6,078 nt of DNA from Actinomycetes bacterium (lineage in GTDB: Bacteria; Actinomycetota; Actinomycetes; Actinomycetales; Cellulomonadaceae). The stretch spans positions 1-6,078 of the forward strand of contig JAEWQZ010000421.1 of NCBI GenBank assembly GCA_023460255.1. The letters run 5' to 3'. A model generated the notes under the pieces. The model was not told the DNA's origin. It worked only from the letters and a program-made list of their open reading frames with translations, and made no database searches. Each line of letters begins with the position of its first letter. Within the stretch, counting starts at the first letter, position 1. This document shows, in pieces, positions 1 to 4,782 of the stretch. A program made the position numbers and the translations under genes.

Positions 1-27
1 GGCCGCGGGGCCGTCGTCAGCCGCGGT

Positions 28-58
28 CGGGCGACTCCCGTGCAGGTCGCCGCGCCCG
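28..58 (-). terminator. Possible weak hairpin terminator after the membrane-protein gene
   Basis: The left 70 bases hold no gene I can support. They contain inverted repeats 13 bases past the minus-strand stop: CGGGCG (28-33) can pair with CGCCCG (53-58), or GGCGAC (30-35) with GTCGCC (46-51), the two folds competing. There is no T-run. Dyads this short arise easily in GC-rich DNA, so a terminator role is only a guess from position. Confidence 0.25.
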
Positions 59-70
59 GCCCGCCGTCGG

Positions 71-523
71 TCAGTCGCCCTCCGCCGTGAACGCGGTGAC
101 CGGCGGGCTCAGCAGGAGCACGACCACGATGACGGCGAGGGCCAGCGCCCCGCCCGCGTACGCCACGACCACCGCTTCCACACCGGCGGCGAGGAGGCTG
201 CCGGCCACCGCCGCCTGGAGCAGCTGCCACGTCACCAGCGGTCCGCGCGCCCGCCGGGCACCGCGCCTCAGTGCGCGGGCGGCCGCGACGAGCAGGGCGG
301 CCACGCCGAGGACGAACACGAGGACGAAGGCCGTGACCGCCGGTGACCGGGTGCCCCGGTCGACGAGCGTGACCACCGACGTGCCGACGTAGACCAGCAG
401 GGCGAGCACCTCGACGCCGACCCCGGCGAGCGCGACGCCGAGGGCCCACGGCACCGGCCGTGCCACCGGGTCGCCCGCTGCGGGGGGCGTCGGTCCGTCG
501 TCCGGGATGCGCCTGTTCACCAC
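71..523 (-). CDS. Small four-helix integral membrane protein, unknown function
   Basis: Encodes about 150 residues. A polar, proline-rich N-terminus (about 1-24) is followed by four hydrophobic segments at roughly 25-48, 62-82, 98-118 and 119-138. An arginine-rich loop (83-94, ALRRGARRARG) lies between helices 2 and 3, which suggests a cytoplasmic loop by the positive-inside rule. I recognise no catalytic motif or named domain. The frame stays open upstream to base 625, but I chose the first of two tandem GTG codons (521-523, 518-520). A TAGGCT -10 box ends 7 bases before it and no Shine-Dalgarno sequence is present, which fits leaderless translation. The gene diverges from whiB1. From memory, M. 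tuberculosis also has a small membrane protein of about this size (Rv3217c) near whiB1, so it may be a conserved neighbour, but I could not align them. Confidence 0.75.
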   Translation of the reverse strand: MVNRRIPDDGPTPPAAGDPVARPVPWALGVALAGVGVEVLALLVYVGTSVVTLVDRGTRSPAVTAFVLVFVLGVAALLVAAARALRRGARRARGPLVTWQLLQAAVAGSLLAAGVEAVVVAYAGGALALAVIVVVLLLSPPVTAFTAEGD

Positions 524-558
524 GCGTGCGAGCCTAGGACGTGGGTCGTAGGTCACAC
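524..558 (-). promoter_or_regulatory. Leaderless promoter of the membrane-protein gene
   Basis: Read on the minus strand, CCTAGGCT holds a TAGGCT -10 hexamer at 536-531 (matches TAnnnT). Seven bases later comes the GTG at 523, so the transcript would start at or next to the start codon. The -35 is poor: GTGTGA (558-553) at 16-bp spacing is the best candidate. The same octamer in the same position occurs before the histidine kinase gene. Confidence 0.5.
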
Positions 559-758
559 GATCGAACCGATGTGAGCAACACCTCAGTGCTTCACCCGCGA
601 AACACAGCGGATACCTCTTGTGCACGCGGAAGAAGCCATGTGACCCTTGGGGCAGTCATAGGACGTTCGCCTATCGATCCCCTCACCGAAGAGCCGCCCT
701 CCAGGGGTGTGCCCAGACGTGTGCCCGGACCAGACGTGTCTCTGGAGGAGTTGACCTG
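524..758 (+). promoter_or_regulatory. Divergent intergenic region and whiB1 leader
   Basis: This 235-bp gap holds the minus-strand promoter at its left end and the whiB1 control region. I see no gene in it. I could not pick a convincing whiB1 promoter: TA-containing hexamers at 549, 612 and 659 end in C, and TATCGA (672-677) has only a weak TTGGGG (648-653) 18 bp upstream. The 3' part is structured: CCAGACGTGT occurs at 713-722 and 730-739, GTGTGCCC at 707-714 and 719-726. CCTCCAG (698-704) is the exact complement of CTGGAGG (742-748), which contains the core of the ribosome binding site GGAGGAG (744-750). This suggests that translation may be controlled by leader folding. whiB1 is CRP-controlled in mycobacteria, but I see no good TGTGA-N6-TCACA site here. 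Confidence 0.45.
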
Positions 759-1007
759 ATGGACTGGCGCCACCGCGCTGCCTGCCTGGACGAGGACCCT
801 GAGCTGTTCTTCCCGATCGGGAACACCGGTCCCGCCCTGCAGCAGATCGAGGACGCGAAGGCCGTGTGCCGTCGCTGCCCGGTCATCGACACCTGCCTGA
901 AGTGGGCGCTGGAGTCCGGCCAGGACGCCGGCGTCTGGGGCGGCCTCTCCGAGGACGAGCGCCGCGCGCTGAAGCGGCGGACCGCGCGGGCGCGTCGCGC
1001 CGGCTGA
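759..1007 (+). CDS. whiB1: WhiB-family iron-sulfur transcription factor, WhiB1/WblE type
   Basis: Encodes 82 residues, about the length of mycobacterial WhiB1 (84). WhiB proteins bind a [4Fe-4S] cluster and act with the primary sigma factor. WhiB1 is essential in M. tuberculosis and its cluster reacts with nitric oxide. All four cluster cysteines are present: C9, C37, C40 and C46 (CRRCPVIDTC at 37-46). The beta-turn motif GVWGG is at 58-62, followed by the acidic/basic tail SEDERRALKRR (64-74) that contacts DNA. The N-terminus MDWRHRAACLDEDPELFFP closely matches the WhiB1/WblE subgroup as I remember it, rather than WhiB2 or WhiB7. I chose the ATG at 759 because GGAGGAG (744-750) lies 8 bases upstream and homologues start at MDWRH. 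The frame extends upstream to an unlikely start at 618. Its convergent neighbour is pdtaS, as in mycobacteria. Confidence 0.95.
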   Translation: MDWRHRAACLDEDPELFFPIGNTGPALQQIEDAKAVCRRCPVIDTCLKWALESGQDAGVWGGLSEDERRALKRRTARARRAG

Positions 1008-1020
1008 ACGCCCCCTGAGC

Positions 1021-1067
1021 ACGTCGGCCGCGGGCCCCTCCGCCCCCTGCGGTCCCGGGGCCGACGT
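1021..1067. terminator. Hairpin between convergent whiB1 and pdtaS, likely bidirectional terminator
   Basis: ACGTCGGCC (1021-1029) pairs perfectly with GGCCGACGT (1059-1067). After a single G/G mismatch, CGGG (1031-1034) pairs with CCCG (1054-1057). The loop can fold again through CCGC (1040-1043) and GCGG (1049-1052). The hairpin starts 13 bases after the whiB1 stop and lies 64 bases past the kinase stop read from the other side. No T-run follows on either strand, which is common in GC-rich actinobacteria. Confidence 0.65.
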
Positions 1068-1130
1068 CTGTCCTCATCGCGCATGGCCGCGTCGCCGAAC
1101 GCGCGTCCGACCGCGCTGAGCCGACGGGCG

Positions 1131-2606
1131 TCAGACCTCGCGGCGCCGGTCCCGCAGCTCGACGTCGACGACCACCTGCGTGCCGCCGCCGTCGCGCGGC
1201 GCCCACTCGATGGTGCCCCGGAGCTCGTTGCGGACGAGGGTCGCCACGATCTGCGTGCCCAGGCCGCTCATCGGTCCGCGGTCCGGGTCGACGCCGACGC
1301 CGTCGTCGGCCACCACCGTGCGCAGGTGCCCTCCTGACCGCTCGGCGAGCACCTCGACGGTCCCCCCGCCCTTGCCGGCCAGGCCGTGCTCCACGGCGTT
1401 CGTGACGAGCTCCGTCAGCACGAGCGCGAGCGCCGTCGCACCCTCCGCCGGGACCATCCCGAACGTCCCCGTCCGGACCGTGCGCACGGAGGTCGTGCCG
1501 GCCGACGCGACGTCGGCCGCGAGCCGCAGGCTCCGGTCCACGAGCTCGTCGAAGTCCACCGCCTCGTCCAGCGCCTGCGACAGGGTCTCGTGCACGAGTG
1601 CGATCGTCGACACGCGCCGCATCGCCTCCTCCAGCGCCGCGCGGGCCTCCGGGGAGTGCATGCGGCGGGCCTGGAGGCGAAGCAGCGCGGCGACGGTCTG
1701 GAGGTTGTTCTTCACCCGGTGGTGGATCTCCCGGATGGTCGCCTCCTTCGTCAGCAGCTCCCGTTCGCGGCGGCGCAGCTCGGAGACGTCCCGGCAGAGC
1801 AGGACGGCGCCCGTGCGCTGCCCCCGCTCGGTGAGCGGGACGGCACGCAGCGAGATGCACACCCCGCGCGCCTCGATGTCGGTCCGCCAGGGTGCGCGGC
1901 CCGTCACGACGAGCGGCAGGGACTCGTCGACCGTCGAGTGGTCCTCCAGCAGCCCGGTGGTCACCTCCGCGAGCGGCTCGCCGACCAGCGACCCCAGCAC
2001 GCCGAGCCGGTGGAAGCAGCTCAGGGCGTTCGGGCTCGCGTAGAGGACCTCTCCCTCGGCGTTCAGCCGGATGAGGCCGTCGCCGACGCGCGGCGCGCCC
2101 CGCCGCGGGCCCGTCGCGGAGTCCGGCGAGGGGTACTCCCCACGCGAGATCATGCCGAGGAGGTCGTCGGCGGCCTCGACGTAGTTCAGCTCGAGCCGGC
2201 TGGGCGTGCGCACGCCGCCGAGGTTCGTCTGCCGCGCGACGACGGCGATCGCGCGCCCGCCGTGCACCACCGGCACCGCCTCCTCGCGCACGGCGTAGGT
2301 GCCGAACCACCGTGGCTCGCGCGAGCGCTGGATCGTCACGTCGGCCATGGCGCGCTCGAGCTGGGGCCGCAGCCCCTCGGGCGCCGGGGAGCCGACGACG
2401 TCGTCGTAGTGCACGGTGGCGCCCGTCGAGGGACGGCACTGCGCGACCGCCACGAAGCTGCCCGCCGAGGTCGGCAGCCAGAGGACGAGGTCGGCGAACG
2501 CGAGGTCCGAGACGAGCTGCCAGTCCCCCACCAGCAGGTGCAGCCACTCGACGTCGCGGGCAGGTGTCGCGCCGTGCCGCGCGATGAGGTCGCCGAGAGT
2601 GGACAC
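1131..2606 (-). CDS. pdtaS: Cytosolic PdtaS-type sensor histidine kinase (GAF-PAS-HisKA_2-HATPase)
   Basis: Encodes 491 residues with no membrane segment. The order is an N-terminal GAF-like sensor (about 1-150), PAS (about 175-275, with VLYASPNAL at 187-195), HisKA_2 dimerisation domain (about 286-362) and HATPase_c (about 385-485). The phosphoacceptor region is REIHHRVKNNLQ (292-303), with H295 the likely site. The ATP lid region shows an N-box (TELVTNAVEH, 398-407, N403), G1 (DDGVG, 434-438) and G2 (SGLGTQIV, 447-454). The opening MSTLGDL and the GAF segment AQCRP (55-59) match mycobacterial PdtaS as I remember it. That kinase phosphorylates PdtaR, an ANTAR-domain RNA-binding regulator; no pdtaR lies in this window. 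Reported inputs in mycobacteria are nitric oxide, copper and c-di-GMP. The NO-linked cysteine pair is half kept (C57 present, residue 53 is alanine). The GTG at 2606 is chosen because a -10 box ends 6 bases before it. Confidence 0.9.
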   Translation of the reverse strand: MSTLGDLIARHGATPARDVEWLHLLVGDWQLVSDLAFADLVLWLPTSAGSFVAVAQCRPSTGATVHYDDVVGSPAPEGLRPQLERAMADVTIQRSREPRWFGTYAVREEAVPVVHGGRAIAVVARQTNLGGVRTPSRLELNYVEAADDLLGMISRGEYPSPDSATGPRRGAPRVGDGLIRLNAEGEVLYASPNALSCFHRLGVLGSLVGEPLAEVTTGLLEDHSTVDESLPLVVTGRAPWRTDIEARGVCISLRAVPLTERGQRTGAVLLCRDVSELRRRERELLTKEATIREIHHRVKNNLQTVAALLRLQARRMHSPEARAALEEAMRRVSTIALVHETLSQALDEAVDFDELVDRSLRLAADVASAGTTSVRTVRTGTFGMVPAEGATALALVLTELVTNAVEHGLAGKGGGTVEVLAERSGGHLRTVVADDGVGVDPDRGPMSGLGTQIVATLVRNELRGTIEWAPRDGGGTQVVVDVELRDRRREV

Positions 2607-2620
2607 GCGGCAAGCCTAGG
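2607..2620 (-). promoter_or_regulatory. Leaderless promoter of pdtaS
   Basis: On the minus strand CCTAGGCT (2620-2613) contains the -10 hexamer TAGGCT (2618-2613). Six bases follow before the GTG at 2606-2604, so the expected first transcribed base is the G of the start codon. There is no Shine-Dalgarno sequence, and no good -35 at 16-18 bp spacing. The octamer is identical to that upstream of the membrane-protein gene near 531-538. Confidence 0.55.
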
Positions 2621-2638
2621 CGCCGGGAGCCCGTGGCT

Positions 2639-2671
2639 TGTTAGCCTCGTCGCACCGTGCGGACCTGGAGG
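2639..2671 (+). promoter_or_regulatory. Extended -10 promoter and ribosome binding site of the DUF2505 gene
   Basis: TG (2639-2640) plus one base before TAGCCT (2642-2647) makes an extended -10 element. No -35 is visible. Transcription would begin near 2654, giving a leader of about 23 bases. GGAGG (2667-2671) is 5 bases before the GTG at 2677 and decides this start. The element lies 19 bp from the -10 box of pdtaS on the opposite strand, so the two promoters are packed back to back. Confidence 0.45.
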
Positions 2672-2676
2672 CTGCT

Positions 2677-3180
2677 GTGCACCTGAGTGCGACGCTGCAC
2701 TACGACGCCGACGTGGCACGGGTGGGTGTGATGCTCGCCGACCCGGAGTTCGTGGCCGAGAAGCTGCGCGCTTCGGGCGCGCTGTCCCAGGACGCGGCGG
2801 TGGTCGGCGATCCCGGGCGGGCCTTCACCGTCACCACGCGGCGCTCCATGCCGACCGACCAGATCCCCGCGCAGTTCCGCTCGTTCGTGGGGTCCACGTT
2901 GGAGGTCCGCCACGTGGAGGCGTGGGAGGCGCCCGCCGGTGGGGAGCGACGGGGCACCGTCGTCATCGAGATCCTCGGCGCGCCGGTGCGGTACACCGGT
3001 CGCCTGCACCTGTCCCGCGCGGACGAGGACGGGGCCACCCTGGTCGTGGACGGTGAGGTCAAGGCCTCGGTGCCGCTGTTTGCCGCCACCGTGGAGGAGG
3101 CCGCCGCGGGGGCCGTCCGTGCGGCGATCGCCGCCGAGCAGGACGCCGGCACGGCGTGGCTGGCCGCCCACCCGGCGTGA
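2677..3180 (+). CDS. DUF2505 family protein (SRPBCC/START-like fold), unknown function
   Basis: Encodes 167 residues with no signal peptide or membrane helix. The opening HLSATLHYDADVARV (2-16), then MLADPEFVAEKL (19-30), and the late segment DGEVKASVPLFAATVEEAA (125-143) fit the actinobacterial DUF2505 family as I know it. The pattern of a helix-wrapped beta sheet (VRYTGRLHLSR, ATLVVDGEV) is like polyketide-cyclase/START proteins, which usually bind a hydrophobic ligand. No ligand or enzyme activity can be read from the sequence. The GTG at 2677 has GGAGG 5 bases upstream; an in-frame extension to 2638 runs through the promoter and is rejected. It is divergent from pdtaS and ends 16 bases before the bgl -35 box, with no terminator between, so read-through into bgl is possible. 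Confidence 0.85.
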   Translation: MHLSATLHYDADVARVGVMLADPEFVAEKLRASGALSQDAAVVGDPGRAFTVTTRRSMPTDQIPAQFRSFVGSTLEVRHVEAWEAPAGGERRGTVVIEILGAPVRYTGRLHLSRADEDGATLVVDGEVKASVPLFAATVEEAAAGAVRAAIAAEQDAGTAWLAAHPA

Positions 3181-3196
3181 GCGTCGTCGGAGGTTG

Positions 3197-3225
3197 TTGA
3201 CACCGGCCCGGACGGGCGCCAGGAT
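3197..3225 (+). promoter_or_regulatory. Primary sigma promoter of the bgl operon
   Basis: A perfect -35 TTGACA (3197-3202) and a -10 CAGGAT (3220-3225) are separated by 17 bp, the ideal spacing. The -10 keeps the key A at position 2 and T at position 6. Transcription should begin near 3231-3232, giving a leader of about 108 bases before the bgl ATG. This is the strongest promoter match in the window. Confidence 0.75.
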
Positions 3226-3234
3226 GCGGAGTGG

Positions 3235-3248
3235 TGGGATCGCTCTCA
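3235..3248 (+). promoter_or_regulatory. CebR/CelR-like LacI operator just past the bgl transcription start
   Basis: TGGGATCGCTCTCA matches 12 of 14 bases of the operator TGGGAGCGCTCCCA reported for CelR of Thermobifida fusca and CebR of streptomycetes. The central CG typical of LacI-family sites is present in the context TCGC. It spans about +4 to +17, where a bound repressor would block initiation or early elongation. The likely ligand is the LacI protein at 4779-5837, encoded in the same operon, which implies self-repression relieved by cellobiose or a similar sugar. Confidence 0.7.
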
Positions 3249-3249
3249 C

Positions 3250-3271
3250 CGGTGCCCCGTCCGGGGCGCCG
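3250..3271 (+). other. Strong stem-loop in the bgl 5' leader
   Basis: CGGTGCCCCG (3250-3259) pairs with CGGGGCGCCG (3262-3271), nine Watson-Crick pairs and one G-U, around a two-base loop TC (or a four-base GTCC loop with nine pairs). It begins one base after the operator and about 18 bases into the transcript, 68 bases before the bgl start. No T-run follows. It could stabilise the mRNA 5' end, attenuate transcription, or stop read-through from the DUF2505 gene; sequence alone does not decide. Confidence 0.55.
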
Positions 3272-3339
3272 ACGACCAGCGGGGCAGACGGCGGGGGCGG
3301 CGCAGGAGCCGGCGACGCGTCCCCGGAAGGCAGGGACCG

Positions 3340-4782
3340 ATGACGGCCGACATGCCGCTGACCGGCCCGCTGCCCCCCGGGTTCGTCTGGGGTGCCTCGA
3401 CGGCCGCCTTCCAGGTGGAGGGCGCGGCGCACCTCGAGGGGCGCCGGGACTCGATCTGGGACGCGTTCTGCCGCGTCCCCGGCGCCATCCTCGACGACCA
3501 CGACGGCGAGGTCGCCTGCGACAGCTACTTCCGCAGCGCCGAGGACGTCGCCGTGCTGGCGTCGCTCGGCCTCGACGCGTACCGATTCTCCGCCTCGTGG
3601 GCCCGGGTGCGACCCGACGGCGGCGCGGTCAACCACATCGGGCTGGACTACTACTCGCGCCTGGTCGACGCGCTGCTCGGGGCCGGGATCGCGCCGTGGC
3701 TCACGCTGTACCACTGGGACCTGCCCCAGGCGCTGGAGGACCGCGGCGGCTGGGCGGCGCGGGAGACCGTCGAGCGCTTCGCCGAGTACGCGCTGACCCT
3801 GCACGACGCGCTGGGCGACCGGGTCGCCGTCTGGACGACGCTCAACGAGCCGTGGTGCTCCGCCTTCCTCGGCTACGGGAACGGCCAGCACGCCCCCGGC
3901 CGGCGGGACCGCCGCGCGTCGCTCGCCGCGCTCCACCACCTGCTCCTCGCCCACGGGACGGTCGCCCGAGAGCTACGGGTCCGCGACCCGCACACGCGGC
4001 TGGCGATCAGCCTCAACCTCGACGTGACCGACCCCGCCGACCCGACCGACCCGGACGACGTCGACGCCGCCCGCCTCGTCGACGGGCAGTGGAACCGGAT
4101 CTTCCTCGACCCGCTCTTCCGTGCGCGCTACCCCGACGACGTCCTCGCCGACGTCGCCCACCTCGGCCTCGCCGACCACGTGCGCGACGGCGACCTGGCG
4201 ACCATCGCCGCGCCCATCGACGTCCTGGGCGTGAACTACTACCACGGCCAGGCCGTGAGCCGGCGGGCGCCCGACGTCCCCCTGCACGGGCTGGCCCCCG
4301 TCGCCCGGACGGTCGAGGCACCGCTGCCCGCGGCGGACGGGATCCACCGGATCCCGCGCGGGCTGCCGCGCACGCCGATGGGCTGGGAGGTGCAGCCCGA
4401 GGGCCTGACCCGGCTCCTCCTGCGGCTGCACGAGCAGTACACGGGGCCCGCGGGCGTCTCGCTGGCCGTGACGGAGACCGGCGCCGCCTACGATGACGTC
4501 GTCGGTCCCGACGGCCGCGTGGACGACCCGGAGCGACGCGCGTTCCTCGCCGCCCACGTCGCGGCGGTGCAGGACGCCGTCGCGGCCGGCGCCGACGTCC
4601 GCGCGTTCTTCGTCTGGTCCCTGCTGGACAACTTCGAGTGGACGTGGGGATACACGAGCCGGTTCGGCATCGTGCACGTCGACTTCGCGACGCAGCGACG
4701 CACGGTGAAGGCGTCCGGCGAGTGGTATGCACAGGTGGCGGCCCAGGGCGGGCTGTCGTGGGAGGAGAGGTCCAGCCGATGA
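3340..4782 (+). CDS. Glycoside hydrolase family 1 beta-glucosidase, intracellular
   Basis: Encodes 480 residues, a normal length for a GH1 (beta/alpha)8 barrel. It should hydrolyse cellobiose or other beta-glucosides with retention of configuration. The acid/base glutamate is E170 in TTLNEPW (166-172). The nucleophile is E379 in VTETGAAYDD (377-386), where the family's usual TENG reads TETG. Subsite -1 residues expected in GH1 are visible: Q25 (FQVEG), H125 (LYHWDLPQ), N169, Y300 (VNYY) and W426/E433/W434 (WSLLDNFEWTWGY). The N-terminus LPPGFVWGASTAAFQVEG is typical and there is no signal peptide, so it acts on imported sugar in the cytosol. GGAAGG (3325-3330) lies 9 bases before the ATG. It is the first gene of an operon under a LacI-type operator, and its stop overlaps the repressor start. 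Other GH1 activities (6-phospho, galactosidase, glucuronidase) cannot be fully excluded. Confidence 0.92.
   Translation: MTADMPLTGPLPPGFVWGASTAAFQVEGAAHLEGRRDSIWDAFCRVPGAILDDHDGEVACDSYFRSAEDVAVLASLGLDAYRFSASWARVRPDGGAVNHIGLDYYSRLVDALLGAGIAPWLTLYHWDLPQALEDRGGWAARETVERFAEYALTLHDALGDRVAVWTTLNEPWCSAFLGYGNGQHAPGRRDRRASLAALHHLLLAHGTVARELRVRDPHTRLAISLNLDVTDPADPTDPDDVDAARLVDGQWNRIFLDPLFRARYPDDVLADVAHLGLADHVRDGDLATIAAPIDVLGVNYYHGQAVSRRAPDVPLHGLAPVARTVEAPLPAADGIHRIPRGLPRTPMGWEVQPEGLTRLLLRLHEQYTGPAGVSLAVTETGAAYDDVVGPDGRVDDPERRAFLAAHVAAVQDAVAAGADVRAFFVWSLLDNFEWTWGYTSRFGIVHVDFATQRRTVKASGEWYAQVAAQGGLSWEERSSR
4761..4782 (+). promoter_or_regulatory. Internal ribosome binding site and ATGA stop-start overlap
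   Basis: The run GGAGGAGAGG (4761-4770) inside the last bgl codons ends 8 bases before the repressor ATG (4779-4781). That ATG overlaps the bgl TGA (4780-4782) as ATGA. This arrangement allows translational coupling and keeps repressor synthesis tied to bgl translation. Confidence 0.8.

Noticed and set aside
553..574. TCACA and TGTGA arms as a CRP site before whiB1
   Set aside because: The half sites are in reversed order (TCACA-N12-TGTGA) compared with the CRP consensus TGTGA-N6-TCACA, and the arms extend no further than five bases.
751..756. TTGACC as a -35 box
   Set aside because: It lies between the whiB1 ribosome binding site and its start codon, with no -10 at usable spacing other than inside the gene.
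618..758. N-terminal extension of WhiB1 to base 618
   Set aside because: The ATG at 759 has a strong ribosome binding site and gives the family N-terminus MDWRH; the extension is unlike any WhiB1.
883..2613. Minus-strand open frame of 576 residues overlapping pdtaS
   Set aside because: Arginine/glycine/alanine-rich low-complexity translation in another frame of a well-recognised kinase gene; typical of GC-rich DNA.
1386..3056. Plus-strand open frame of 556 residues opposite pdtaS and into the DUF2505 gene
   Set aside because: Antisense to a real gene, crosses two promoters, and shows no recognisable domain.
3352..3354. Alternative bgl start at the second ATG (residue 5)
   Set aside because: The ATG at 3340 has GGAAGG at 9-base spacing; the downstream ATG has no ribosome binding site at proper distance.
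3231..4496. Plus-strand open frame of 421 residues overlapping bgl
   Set aside because: Proline/arginine-rich out-of-frame translation of the GH1 gene, beginning inside the operator region.
4759..4772. TGGGAG as a second CebR-like operator before the repressor gene
   Set aside because: Only the left half matches; the bases are explained by the ribosome binding site and the right half is absent.
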